A DNA stretch of 64,000 nucleotides from Longilinea arvoryzae (GCF_001050235.1 NZ_DF967972.1:3101853-3165852), one strand, 5' to 3'. Counted from the stretch's first letter, positions 44,167 to 52,900 are shown. A program made the numbers and translations. Notes: generated by a model not told the origin, from the letters alone.

Positions 44167-44577
44167 ATGACTCACGTTATCACCAGCCTGTGTTTACGTG
44201 ACGGCGGATGCGCCACCGTTTGCCCTGTGGAGTGCATTGTGCCGGGTAATCCGGTCGATAAATACCCGTGGTACTATATCGACCCGGACACTTGCATCGA
44301 TTGCGGCGCCTGTGTACCCGAATGCCCCTGGGCGGCGATCTTCCCAGAAGATGAAGTTCCCTCAGCCTACAAAGCTAAGGGCGGTGAATACCTTTCCCAG
44401 CCCGTTGGGACTGCCGGCTTCACCACGGTTTTCGATGGTCATAACCACGACGGCGAAGCGGTCCATCTCGAAGCGACGCGTATCCTGGCGGCTGGTGAAG
44501 TGGTCGACTTGACTCCGGATATTCCGGTAAACGCTGCATTCTATAAGAATGGCCCCGGCTACAAAGCCGCAGGCTAA
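44167..44577 (+). CDS. Ferredoxin with two Fe-S clusters
   Basis: 136 residues. The N-terminal 60 residues hold two Cys motifs: C-x5-C-x3-CPVEC (Cys9, 15, 19, 23) and CIDCGACVPECP, the arrangement of seven- or eight-iron bacterial ferredoxins. About 75 extra C-terminal residues (GEYLSQPVGTAGFTTVF onward) have no recognised motif and lengthen it beyond the usual size. It shuttles electrons in the cytoplasm. The redox partner is unknown. GGAGGAA is 6 bases before the ATG. Confidence 0.88.
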   Translation: MTHVITSLCLRDGGCATVCPVECIVPGNPVDKYPWYYIDPDTCIDCGACVPECPWAAIFPEDEVPSAYKAKGGEYLSQPVGTAGFTTVFDGHNHDGEAVHLEATRILAAGEVVDLTPDIPVNAAFYKNGPGYKAAG

Positions 44578-44592
44578 TTCTCTCTGAGTTGC

Positions 44593-44622
44593 AAAGAGGA
44601 AGTCCTCGAGGACTTCCTCTTT
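44593..44622 (+). terminator. Terminator after the ferredoxin gene
   Basis: A perfect 30-base palindrome (44593-44622) gives a 13-bp stem and TCGA loop ending in TTT. It also forms the leader of the fumarase gene, whose start is only 20 bases away. Confidence 0.85.
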
Positions 44623-44641
44623 CTATTTCTGGAGGTGACCA

Positions 44642-46099
44642 TTGAACGATTCAGTTCAAAAATTCCGCATCGAAAAAGATTCGCTGGGAGAGGTTCGGGT
44701 TCCAGTGGACGCGTTATACGGCGCGCAGACTCAGCGCGCGGTGTTGAACTTCCCGATTTCGGGTTTGAAACCCTGGCGAGCCTTCATCTGGTCGATGGCC
44801 GTCATCAAACGCGCCGCCGCGGATGTGCACCAGGAATTGGGATTATTGGATGCCAGCCGCGCGGGTGCGATTTCAACCGCGGCAGCCGAGGTAATGGCCG
44901 GCCAGTGGGATGCGCATTTCGTGGTCGATCCGTTCCAGGCCGGCGCCGGAACGAGCCACAACATGAATGCCAACGAGGTCATCGCCAACCGCGCAACCAT
45001 GTTATTGGGCGGCCAGCCGGGTGAATATCGCGTCCACCCCAACGACCATGTCAACATGTCTCAATCCACCAACGACACCATTCCAACCGCCATCCGGCTG
45101 GGCTGTCTGTGGCGTCTGGAGGAACTCGATCACGCGCTCGAACGCCTGGCGCAAGCGCTGCACGCTAAATCGGTCGAGTTCGACGATATCGTTAAATCCG
45201 GTCGCACGCACCTTCAGGATGCCGTTCCGGTGCGCCTGGGTCAGGAGTTTGGGGCGTACGCCCGCGCCGTCGAGCGCGATCGCGAGCGCATTTTACGCGC
45301 CGCGGATGGTTTGCGCCGTCTGGGAATTGGCGGCACGGCCACGGGTAGCGGCCTGAACGCCCCGCCCGGGTATCCGGCGCGAATGGTGGCGCGGCTATCC
45401 GAATTGACCGGCTTGAAGCTCCGTCCTTCGGATAATCTCTTCGAATCGATGCAATCGATGGCGGACGTGGTCGACTTTTCGGCTGCGCTGCGCACGCTGG
45501 CATCGACCTTGATCCGGATTGCCAACGATTTTCGCCTGCTGTCCTCCGGCCCGGCCACCGGTCTGGACGAAATCCGCCTGCCTGCCGTCCAACCCGGCTC
45601 CAGCATCATGCCCGGCAAGGTCAATCCCGTGCTGGCTGAAATGCTGGACATGGCCATGTTCCACATCATCGGCTGCGACGCGACCATCAACCTGGCGGCG
45701 CAGGCCGGACAACTCGAATTGAACGTGATGATGCCGATCATTGCGCACAACCTGTTCGAAGCCATGCAGGTTACCATTGGGGCGGTGAACGCCTTTACGG
45801 AGAAGTGCGTGGTCGGAGTCAAAGCCAACCGCGAAAAAGCCGAGGGCTGGCTGGCAAAGAACACCATTCTGGTGACGGCCATGAATCCAATCATCGGCTA
45901 TGCGGCCGGCGCGGCCCTGGTCAAGGAAGCCCTGGCGCGCGACCTCACCATTCAGGAAGTCGCCGTCGAAAAAGCCCGCCAGGGGCTGCTCAAACGAACC
46001 TCCGGCGAGCTTTTGAATGAAACTGAAGTCCAGGAAATCTTTGCCGATCTGCGCAAATTTACCGAAGGCGGAATGGTCGGTGGAGCCGGCGGCGGTTAG
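44642..46099 (+). CDS. fumC: Class II fumarase (fumarase/aspartase superfamily)
   Basis: 485 residues. The superfamily signature GSSIMPGKVNPVL is present, with SGRTHLQDAVPVRLGQEF carrying the His that is Gln in E. coli aspartase, and TATGSGLNAPPG. These favour reversible hydration of fumarate to malate over aspartate deamination. Starts at TTG after GGAGGTGA with ideal spacing. Together with sucCD it supports a TCA segment in this region. The stop overlaps the ppgK stop on the other strand by four bases. Confidence 0.82.
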   Translation: MNDSVQKFRIEKDSLGEVRVPVDALYGAQTQRAVLNFPISGLKPWRAFIWSMAVIKRAAADVHQELGLLDASRAGAISTAAAEVMAGQWDAHFVVDPFQAGAGTSHNMNANEVIANRATMLLGGQPGEYRVHPNDHVNMSQSTNDTIPTAIRLGCLWRLEELDHALERLAQALHAKSVEFDDIVKSGRTHLQDAVPVRLGQEFGAYARAVERDRERILRAADGLRRLGIGGTATGSGLNAPPGYPARMVARLSELTGLKLRPSDNLFESMQSMADVVDFSAALRTLASTLIRIANDFRLLSSGPATGLDEIRLPAVQPGSSIMPGKVNPVLAEMLDMAMFHIIGCDATINLAAQAGQLELNVMMPIIAHNLFEAMQVTIGAVNAFTEKCVVGVKANREKAEGWLAKNTILVTAMNPIIGYAAGAALVKEALARDLTIQEVAVEKARQGLLKRTSGELLNETEVQEIFADLRKFTEGGMVGGAGGG

Positions 46100-46836
46100 T
46101 TCTGCTCGCTGGCATAGATGGCTGCGCCAATGATCCCGGCCTGGTTCAACAACTGGGCCGGAATTAATTTGGCGCGGGTATCCAGGTGGTTGAGAAAGCG
46201 CTCCGATTCTTTGCTGGCGCCGCCGCCCAGAATGATCATATCCGGTGAGAAAAGTTTCTCGATATATTCAAGATATTCCTGGAACCGTTCGGCCCATTCT
46301 TCCCAGGATAAATTCTTCCGTTTGCGGGCCGCATCCGAGGCGCGCCTTTCAGCATCCTTGCCGCGAATTTCGATGTGCCCAAGCTCCGTGTTGGGAACCA
46401 GGATTCCATTCGTAAAGACCGCCGAGCCAATCCCAGTTCCCAGGGTCAGCATGATCACCACGCCGCGGTCGAACCCCCGTCCGGCGCCAAACCGCATCTC
46501 GGCCACGCCGGCCGCATCCGCGTCATTGACCGTATACGCGGGCATGCCGATCTTATTACCAATCAATCCGTTGACATTGGTTTCGATCCAACTCGGATCG
46601 ATGTTGGCCGCCGATAGACAGACCCCATGGATGATCACAGCCGGAAAACCCATCCCGACCGGTCCCTGGTAGGAGAAATTCTTGACAACCTGGGCAATCG
46701 TTTCAGCCACGTCCTCCGGGAACGCCCCTTCCGGCGTGGGCAAACGATAGCGTTCGGTCTTGATTTCTCCACTGCTGACGTCGACGATCGCGCCTTTGAT
46801 TCCCGAGCCGCCAATATCGATACCGAGAATGTCCAT
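46096..46836 (-). CDS. ppgK: Polyphosphate glucokinase (ROK family)
   Basis: 246 residues. It phosphorylates glucose with polyphosphate, often also ATP. The N-terminal phosphate loop is GIDIGGSGIKGA; LGTGIGSAVFTNG and PNTELGHIE are the PpgK-type ROK motifs, with no CPYH zinc segment as in ordinary ROK kinases. The C-terminal LILGGGASKESERF pattern (IILGGGASK) closes the fold. Last gene of a minus-strand run with mltG and ruvX; no clear Shine-Dalgarno was needed to choose the start, which matches the family. Confidence 0.88.
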   Translation of the reverse strand: MDILGIDIGGSGIKGAIVDVSSGEIKTERYRLPTPEGAFPEDVAETIAQVVKNFSYQGPVGMGFPAVIIHGVCLSAANIDPSWIETNVNGLIGNKIGMPAYTVNDADAAGVAEMRFGAGRGFDRGVVIMLTLGTGIGSAVFTNGILVPNTELGHIEIRGKDAERRASDAARKRKNLSWEEWAERFQEYLEYIEKLFSPDMIILGGGASKESERFLNHLDTRAKLIPAQLLNQAGIIGAAIYASEQN

Positions 46837-46877
46837 TCCAAGCTCCTCTGGTGATCTTCGAAAGATCGACCGGTTAT

Positions 46878-48014
46878 TTATGGACAGGCATTTTGAACGT
46901 GCTCTTCATAGGTCTTCGCAAAAGCATGCGTACCCGTGCCATCACAACGCGCCCGAAAATAATAATACGGACTTTGGGCCGGATAAGCAACAGCCTGGAG
47001 CGCCGTCAATCCCGGATTGCAAATTGGATGCGGCGGAAGCCCGTTATAGACGTAAGTGTTGAAGGGCGAATCGGTTTTCAGATCGTCCAGACTCAGCGGG
47101 TTGGTCCACCAGGTCTGCTGCGCCGCATTGTACCCCAGGGCATATTGGACGGTCGGATCGCTGTCCAGATTCATGCCGGCCTGCATGCGGTTATAGAACA
47201 CCGAAGCAATCATCGGCCGCTCGTCATCCACCACGCCTTCTTTTTCGACGATCGATGCCAGGGTTACGGCTTCCGGCAGGTTCAAACCCTGGCGCTCGAA
47301 ACCGGCCAGCATATCGGGTGTCAATTCGCTTGAAAATCGATCCAGAAAAGTTTGCACCAGATTTTCCACGCTGATATCCCGGCGCAATTGGTACTCGCCG
47401 GGCGCCAGAAAGCCCTCCAGATTGGCGCCGGGTTCGAGGCCTTCCGGAAGCGACAAACCGGCCGGGTTTCTTATCAGGGCCAGAAATTCATCCGGCGTCA
47501 CCGACAGGCCGGAGGTCGGCAATAGATTCGCGATCTCTTCCACCCGCCAGCCGGGCAGGATCACAAATGTGACTTCCTGCGAAGTGGGATTCTGGATGAT
47601 GCCAGCGATATCCATGGGTATCATGCCCGGATTAAGGGTGTAAATTCCCGCACGCATGGTCTGGTCCATGCCTGCATAGATCATATACAGGCGAAAAGCG
47701 CCTGCATCGCGCACCAGGCCGTTTTCTTCCAGGCGGTAGGCCACCGAGTTGACCGACTCACCGGATTGGATGATAAACGGTTGTTGGGCGCCCTCGCCAA
47801 CCGGCACCAGTAGTTTGGATTGATTCAATAATAACTGCGCCCCGTACCAGGCTCGATCGAACAAACCCAGCCCCGCGGATGGCTGTCCATAGACTTTGCG
47901 AGCCTGCGCCGGGATGGTATCGAACGCCAGGAATGCCCCCAGAATTCCCACGCAGGCCACCATTAAAATCATAACCAAAAGAACGCTCCGACAATTGGAT
48001 CGACGTTGCGACAA
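46878..48014 (-). CDS. mltG: Endolytic murein transglycosylase MltG (YceG family)
   Basis: 378 residues. An N-terminal transmembrane helix (about residues 11-31), a LysM-like part (IIQSGESVNSVAYRLEENGL) and the YceG domain with catalytic Glu in ASIVEKEGVVDDERPMIASVFYNR. It cuts nascent glycan strands as a terminase during peptidoglycan growth. The start is TTG with AGGTGA upstream. It lies 3 bases downstream of ruvX, the pair seen in many bacteria. Confidence 0.93.
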   Translation of the reverse strand: MSQRRSNCRSVLLVMILMVACVGILGAFLAFDTIPAQARKVYGQPSAGLGLFDRAWYGAQLLLNQSKLLVPVGEGAQQPFIIQSGESVNSVAYRLEENGLVRDAGAFRLYMIYAGMDQTMRAGIYTLNPGMIPMDIAGIIQNPTSQEVTFVILPGWRVEEIANLLPTSGLSVTPDEFLALIRNPAGLSLPEGLEPGANLEGFLAPGEYQLRRDISVENLVQTFLDRFSSELTPDMLAGFERQGLNLPEAVTLASIVEKEGVVDDERPMIASVFYNRMQAGMNLDSDPTVQYALGYNAAQQTWWTNPLSLDDLKTDSPFNTYVYNGLPPHPICNPGLTALQAVAYPAQSPYYYFRARCDGTGTHAFAKTYEEHVQNACP

Positions 48015-48017
48015 AAT

Positions 48018-48476
48018 TCACCTTCCTTGTTCTATCGACGAATCTCCGGATTGGGATCGCGCGTCCAGATAAGATTGCAGGATCACGGTGGCAGCGATCT
48101 CATCCAGGTGACCCTGGCGTTTTCGCCGGTTCACGCCCATAGCAAAACGCGCCGAACGCGCCTCGCGGGTGCTGCCCGATTCGTCCCACAATAGGATGGG
48201 GATATCGGTTTGTTCGCGCAGCGCTTCGGCCAGGCGAACCGCCCTTCGCGATGAGGGGGTCGCTTCGCCGTCCCAATCCAGGGCCTGTCCGATCACGATC
48301 AAGACCGCGCCGTATTCGCGCGCCAGTTGGGCGATGCTGGCCGCATTGACGACTCGCGAGACATGCTCCAGTACCGTCACCGGATTGGCAATGGTAGCCG
48401 TCGGGTCGCTGACGGCAATGCCCAATCGCTTTTCACCCGGGTCGACTGCCAAAACGCGGCCAACTTCCTCGATCAT
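48018..48476 (-). CDS. ruvX: RuvX/YqgF Holliday junction resolvase-like protein
   Basis: 152 residues, RNase H-like fold. First Asp in VLAVDPGEKRLGIAVSD, later Asp in HLDEIAATVILQSYL. The usual GLP and DERLTT motifs read GQALDWDG and DESGSTREA, slightly off consensus. YqgF proteins act on pre-16S rRNA ends and possibly DNA junctions. The ATG at 48476 fits the family and overlaps the upstream stop by four bases (ATGA); a longer in-frame start at 48524 is less likely. Confidence 0.87.
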   Translation of the reverse strand: MIEEVGRVLAVDPGEKRLGIAVSDPTATIANPVTVLEHVSRVVNAASIAQLAREYGAVLIVIGQALDWDGEATPSSRRAVRLAEALREQTDIPILLWDESGSTREARSARFAMGVNRRKRQGHLDEIAATVILQSYLDARSQSGDSSIEQGR

Positions 48477-49972
48477 TGCACCTCGAATTGAATACGAAAA
48501 CCCAGCGACGGCATCCAGAACCACCAGGATGGCGTCAATTCGATTTGGGGTGGATTTTCCAGTTTTAGAATCTCACCCAGATTCCGGACCGCCGCATCGG
48601 GACGTCTGCCGAGGACGGCTTTCAAAAGGATCTCACGCGGCAGATCTGAGATGGTCTTTCGATGAGCGTTCACCGTCCACTCGATGCGCCCCTCAACCGA
48701 CTGAGTCATCCTGGATTCTGGGGTAATGCTCAGGGAGGATGGCATGGCAAGCTGGCCGGCCGGCAGGCTGGCATCCAGGGCGGCCACGACGACGCGCTGC
48801 ACATCCTGGCTGTCCACGGCCAACGCGTCGAATTCCGCCCGCAGGTTCAGGGTGAGCGTATCGCCCGGGCTGCCCACCTCAGGCGAAACGGTTTCCTCGA
48901 TATGGTTTCCCATGGAAAGAGTGTCCGTCAGTAAATTCTTCCCGCCGCCCAGAGAAAATTCGAGATCCGTCTGCGCGTTGGCCTTCAATTCGGCCATCAA
49001 CTGCCTGCGCAGGCGATCGTAATCAGATTGCGCAACGGAGGGAACATTCAGATCACTGCCGCCGCTAAAAGCCTCCGGATTGGTCACAACCAGGTCCGGT
49101 CCGAAGGAGCCCTCCATCGCTTTTACGGTCTCAGCGGCCACATTCCCGGCGCTTCCGCCGGCCAGGGCCTGGACTTCGACATCCACCGTTTGACCGGCGC
49201 CGGCAGACAATTGAACACTTCGTGAGGTTTCGAAGCGTTGCTCATCCGGGTTCAGGGTCGAGACGACGCTACCCGCTGGCAGATCCAGACTGCGGTCTGT
49301 TAAATTGGTCAGAGTGATCGAGCCCCAGGCTTTCCGATCCGGGATGCTGGTTTTTCCGCTGCACGGGATCTGGCCCTGCACTTCGACCACCGTACTGACC
49401 TTCTCAGCCGGGACGACCCCGCTCAGGCTTGGGCTGGTCAGGCCGGGATCTGCTTTTACGATCATGGAAAGGCTTTGATCCTGCTGGACCGGTTCGATCC
49501 TCACGGTTGCTCCGGGCAGTAAAAAAACGCTCATGGCCAGCACGGCAATCACGCCGGCGCTGAAAACCGCCAGGCGTGACCAGCCCAGGCGAAAGGCGCG
49601 GGGATTTACATTGCCGGAGGCTTCCTTCAACGTCTTCACCCGCTCCGGGTCCAGTTCCCGCCGGTGGAACCGCTTTTGAGTGCGCGTGCGCTGCCAGCGC
49701 GAACGCTGGGCTTGTTTTTCCGATCGGAAAATGACCACACCCAGTTCCCTGGCGTTGGCGATCACTTCCTGGTCACGCGTCACCAATCCCAGCTGCGCTC
49801 CCAGGCTGATGGCCTGCCGTTGCAGCGATACCAGGTCATATTTACGGTCCAGATGCGGGCGGCGCTCATCCGGCCAGACCAGCAAAATGCGTTGCGCCTT
49901 GCTCCAGACCATCTTATCGCGGACGGAGATCAAATCATCATGGAGGTCGAGTTGGATTACGATTGTTTTCAT
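48473..49972 (-). CDS. Membrane-anchored baseplate-J-like protein
   Basis: 499 residues. Residues 1-85 look like a compact alpha/beta domain (DLVSLQRQAISLGAQLGLVTRDQEV). A basic stretch precedes one transmembrane helix (about 130-152). The large external part (about 155-460) resembles baseplate J/gp47-like sequence, with GSITLTNLTDRSLDLPAGSVV and ALAGGSAGNVAAET among its landmarks. No phage gene surrounds it, and it is coupled to ruvX and mltG, so a cell-envelope role is likely. The exact function is unknown; the Shine-Dalgarno is weak. Confidence 0.78.
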   Translation of the reverse strand: MKTIVIQLDLHDDLISVRDKMVWSKAQRILLVWPDERRPHLDRKYDLVSLQRQAISLGAQLGLVTRDQEVIANARELGVVIFRSEKQAQRSRWQRTRTQKRFHRRELDPERVKTLKEASGNVNPRAFRLGWSRLAVFSAGVIAVLAMSVFLLPGATVRIEPVQQDQSLSMIVKADPGLTSPSLSGVVPAEKVSTVVEVQGQIPCSGKTSIPDRKAWGSITLTNLTDRSLDLPAGSVVSTLNPDEQRFETSRSVQLSAGAGQTVDVEVQALAGGSAGNVAAETVKAMEGSFGPDLVVTNPEAFSGGSDLNVPSVAQSDYDRLRRQLMAELKANAQTDLEFSLGGGKNLLTDTLSMGNHIEETVSPEVGSPGDTLTLNLRAEFDALAVDSQDVQRVVVAALDASLPAGQLAMPSSLSITPESRMTQSVEGRIEWTVNAHRKTISDLPREILLKAVLGRRPDAAVRNLGEILKLENPPQIELTPSWWFWMPSLGFRIQFEVQ

Positions 49973-50049
49973 AACAGGCTGGTTGAATTATACAACGGCC
50001 TTTTCTTCTAAAGGTAAAGTTAAGGTTGCGCTTCCGGATGAACGGCTTT

Positions 50050-50077
50050 TTGCATTCCTGCGCAATTTGACTATAAT
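50050..50077 (+). promoter_or_regulatory. Promoter of the lipoprotein gene
   Basis: TTGCAT (50050-50055), 16 bases, TATAAT (50072-50077), about 27 bases before the chosen start. Confidence 0.6.
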
Positions 50078-50103
50078 TACTGCCATTCGGAGGCTTGAAG
50101 CTT

Positions 50104-50934
50104 GTGACTCGCAAAATTTTCTTTACATCGATCCTGATCCTGCTGGTTCTAATCGCCAGCGGTTGTAATTTACCCCGCCGTTCTCAGAGCAGCCCCACCC
50201 CGGATATCGTCGCCACCCAGGTGGCCACCATCCTGGCGGCCATGCCGACCACGGATCTGCAGGCCAGTCTCACCCCGCAGCCGGCAACACCCACAACCCA
50301 GGCAACCTCGTCCACCCCAACGCCTTCCACCACGCCCACCGTTTCCACGGACGATCCGCGCAGCCAGTTGGGCGAACCAACCTACCGGGATACCTTTAAA
50401 AAAGCCGGCCTGTGGGGTCTGGATGAACCCTACGATGACGGTCACACCCGCATCGAGATCCAGAATAACCATCTGGTTTTGACCAGCTATTCCGCGGAAG
50501 GCTGGATGGGCTGGCGGACAACATTCGCCAAATCGGGAAACACCTACATCGAGGGCAGTTTTTCGACCGGCTCATGCAGCGGCGGGGACCAATACGGCCT
50601 GCTGTTCCGCTCGAATGAAGATACCGGCGGCGACTTCTTCGCCATTACCTGCGATGGACGCTACAGTCTGTCGCATTTCGACGGCAGCCAGTTCTCCAGC
50701 CTGGTGAATTTGAAGGAAGCCCCTGCCATCCACTCCGGCTCCAACCAGACCAACCGGTTGGGCGTGTGGTTGGAGGGCAATAAGATCCGCCTGTACGTGA
50801 ACGGCGCCTTACTGACCGAAACAACCGATGACCAGCTTTCCGGTCAGGGCAATTTCGGCGCCTTCATCGCCGGCCTGAAGACCGCGAATTTTAGCGTCAG
50901 CCTGAGTGAATTCGATTATTGGGAACTCAAATGA
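50104..50934 (+). CDS. Lipoprotein with LamG/concanavalin-like domain
   Basis: 276 residues. A signal peptide ends in a lipobox (LIASGC, Cys near residue 21). A Thr/Pro/Ala/Ser-rich linker (about 30-90) leads to a beta-sandwich domain (YRDTFKKAGLWG ... GQGNFGAFIAGLKTANFSVSLSEFDYWEL) like family-16-type or DUF1080 folds in surface proteins. It is probably surface-displayed, binding a carbohydrate or protein; ligand unknown. The GTG at 50104, 10 bases after GGAGG, is preferred to a TTG that almost touches the GGAGG box. Its stop overlaps the exonuclease start (ATGA). Confidence 0.82.
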   Translation: MTRKIFFTSILILLVLIASGCNLPRRSQSSPTPDIVATQVATILAAMPTTDLQASLTPQPATPTTQATSSTPTPSTTPTVSTDDPRSQLGEPTYRDTFKKAGLWGLDEPYDDGHTRIEIQNNHLVLTSYSAEGWMGWRTTFAKSGNTYIEGSFSTGSCSGGDQYGLLFRSNEDTGGDFFAITCDGRYSLSHFDGSQFSSLVNLKEAPAIHSGSNQTNRLGVWLEGNKIRLYVNGALLTETTDDQLSGQGNFGAFIAGLKTANFSVSLSEFDYWELK

Positions 50935-51512
50935 CCTCGATACCTGATTCTCCGATCCGCCAGCAGATTGCGCGCTTTATCCGCCAAAAGATAAACGAAG
51001 GACCGCTCTATCTGGACACGGAGACCACCGGCCTGGATCGAGAAGCCGAGATCGTCGAAATCGCCATCGTCGATACCCATGGCCAGATTCTCCAGCAGTC
51101 CTTCGTGAAACCCAGCCGCCCCATCCCCGCAGATGCGACGGCGATCAACGGCATTACCAATGAGATGGTCCAGGGGGCGCCCTCCTGGCCGGTTCTATGG
51201 CAATCGCTGCGCGGCCTGCTGAACAGCCACCCGTTGGGTCTCTACAATGCCGATTACGATCTGCGGCTGATGCAGCAATCGATGACCATCTACCGCCTGC
51301 CCTGGCGCGAGACGTTCAACGCCGTGGATGTGATGAAGGTTTATTCCGATTTTCGCGGTGAATGGGATCCGTACCGGCGCGGGAAGAAGATCTTCAAACT
51401 GGAAGAGGCTGGAAAATTCTTCAATATTCCCCTCCCCAACGCGCACCGCGCCGCTGCGGATACGCTGCTGACGCGGGCCGTATTCCATTGCATGGCTGGT
51501 TTAGAGTATTAA
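50931..51512 (+). CDS. DnaQ-like 3'-5' exonuclease (DEDDh)
   Basis: 193 residues. Exonuclease motifs I (YLDTETTGLD), II (YNADYDLRL) and III (HRAAADTLLT) give the DEDDh active site. Similar to the proofreading epsilon subunit or stand-alone exonucleases. No polymerase or other domain is attached. Translationally coupled to the lipoprotein gene by ATGA, a functionally odd pairing. Possible role in repair or RNA turnover. Confidence 0.88.
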   Translation: MTSIPDSPIRQQIARFIRQKINEGPLYLDTETTGLDREAEIVEIAIVDTHGQILQQSFVKPSRPIPADATAINGITNEMVQGAPSWPVLWQSLRGLLNSHPLGLYNADYDLRLMQQSMTIYRLPWRETFNAVDVMKVYSDFRGEWDPYRRGKKIFKLEEAGKFFNIPLPNAHRAAADTLLTRAVFHCMAGLEY

Positions 51513-51566
51513 ACCTAACAATATCCTAAATTTAACAGTTTTGCCAGGTAATCCGCACTGGGGCTA

Positions 51567-51575
51567 TGGTAGACT
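51567..51575 (+). promoter_or_regulatory. Candidate extended -10 promoter of the CAP gene
   Basis: TGG-TAGACT about 50 bases before the CAP-domain gene. Confidence 0.4.
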
Positions 51576-51625
51576 AGGAAAACCCCGGTCTACAACGGTT
51601 ATCGATTAACTCCACCACAGGTTAA

Positions 51626-52855
51626 ATGGCGAAGAAATATTCCTTATTTGTAATTGCTTTCTTTTGTTTGCAACTTCTCTCGGCTGCAAATCTTCCTCAA
51701 ACGATTCCAACCGAATCCACGGATTCGACGGCCTGGCAGCCGGCAGATTCGAACGCCGGATTTGCCGAACCGGACAGCACGGGCTGCACGTTCACGACCA
51801 TCTCCGTCCAAAACGCCGCTTTCGAGCAGGAAATCATCGAACGTGTTAATGCCGAACGCGCCAAAGCAGGTGTCGCCCCGCTAAAAAGCAACGAGGCCCT
51901 GTCCAATGCCTCCCGCTATCAGGCCAACGACATGATGGCGGACGATTACTTCAACCACGACACCTACGATCGAATCAACGGAACCCTCAGCCTGGTGTGC
52001 GGCGTCTGGACGCGCGTGAGCAAATATTACGCCTATGACTCGGCCGCCGGTGAGAACATCGCAGGTGGGCAGGATACGCCTGAACAGGCCATGAATGCCT
52101 GGATGGCCTCGGAAGGCCACCGGGCCAACATCCTCAACCCCAATTTTCGCGAGCTGGGTGTTGGCTATTATCACGGCGGGACCGGACTGGGCGATTTCTG
52201 GGTACAGGATTTCGGCACCCGCTCGAACGGCTATCCGGTGGTCATCAACCGGGAAAGCGCGGCCACGAATAGCCGCTCTGTTTCGGTTTATCTCTACGGG
52301 AAAGGCGTTTTCAACGAATACCGCATCCGGGATGACGCCTCGCAGTGGTCGAACTGGTTGCCATTTCAGGAACAGGTGAATTGGACTCTGAACGGCTCGG
52401 GCAATCTCACCCACATCGTAAGCGTCGAAATGCGCAAAAGCAGCGGAGAGGTCACTTCGGCCAGCGACAGAATTTATCTGGCCGGTGAAGCGACGCTCGG
52501 CAACCTGCCCGAGAGCATTCATTTCTTATACATCAAAGCCGATCATTCGATCACCCCGGTGTACAGCTCGCTGCAGCCCCTCAACACCGGTACCGCGGAC
52601 GTGTTGAGTTGGACGTTATCCGCATCCGGTGGCTGGATCCGTCTGTCCGCCACCAGCGGCAAAACGCCCAACACGATCATCGAGGTCGCTCCTGAAAATT
52701 TAGGCGGGTTGGCGGTGGGGACTTACCAGGGCAGCCTGACCTTCACCATCACCTCGCCTGCCTCTATCTCGGGTACACTCTATACGGTCCCGGTCGATTT
52801 GACCGTGGTGGATGATCTGCCCTTTAAAGTGTTCCTTCCCAGCGTCCTGCGTTGA
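51626..52855 (+). CDS. Secreted CAP/SCP-domain protein with C-terminal BACON-like domain
   Basis: 409 residues. A signal peptide (about residues 1-20), a CAP domain (about 60-200: ERVNAERAKAGVAPL, FNHDTYDR, GENIAGG, EGHRANILNPNFRELGVGY), then a linker and a C-terminal beta-sandwich (about 290-400, SWTLSASGGWIRLSATSGKTPN) like BACON/Ig-type repeats. It ends with KVFLPSVLR, a hydrophobic-proline tail like those I associate with other Chloroflexota secreted proteins. CAP proteins act extracellularly; ligand or enzyme activity unknown. No strong Shine-Dalgarno. Confidence 0.88.
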   Translation: MAKKYSLFVIAFFCLQLLSAANLPQTIPTESTDSTAWQPADSNAGFAEPDSTGCTFTTISVQNAAFEQEIIERVNAERAKAGVAPLKSNEALSNASRYQANDMMADDYFNHDTYDRINGTLSLVCGVWTRVSKYYAYDSAAGENIAGGQDTPEQAMNAWMASEGHRANILNPNFRELGVGYYHGGTGLGDFWVQDFGTRSNGYPVVINRESAATNSRSVSVYLYGKGVFNEYRIRDDASQWSNWLPFQEQVNWTLNGSGNLTHIVSVEMRKSSGEVTSASDRIYLAGEATLGNLPESIHFLYIKADHSITPVYSSLQPLNTGTADVLSWTLSASGGWIRLSATSGKTPNTIIEVAPENLGGLAVGTYQGSLTFTITSPASISGTLYTVPVDLTVVDDLPFKVFLPSVLR

Positions 52856-52900
52856 AAACTTGGGCTACAATAGGGATATCTTTTTTCCAGGAGCCTGTGC

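Noticed and set aside
44642..46099. Aspartate ammonia-lyase
   Set aside because: The His in RTHLQDA favours fumarase over aspartase (Gln there in E. coli aspartase). Not fully excluded.
46096..46836. ATP-only glucokinase
   Set aside because: No CPYH zinc segment; motifs and length fit polyphosphate glucokinase better.
48473..49972. Prophage remnant because of baseplate-J similarity
   Set aside because: No other phage genes, a membrane anchor is present, and it is coupled to ruvX and mltG.
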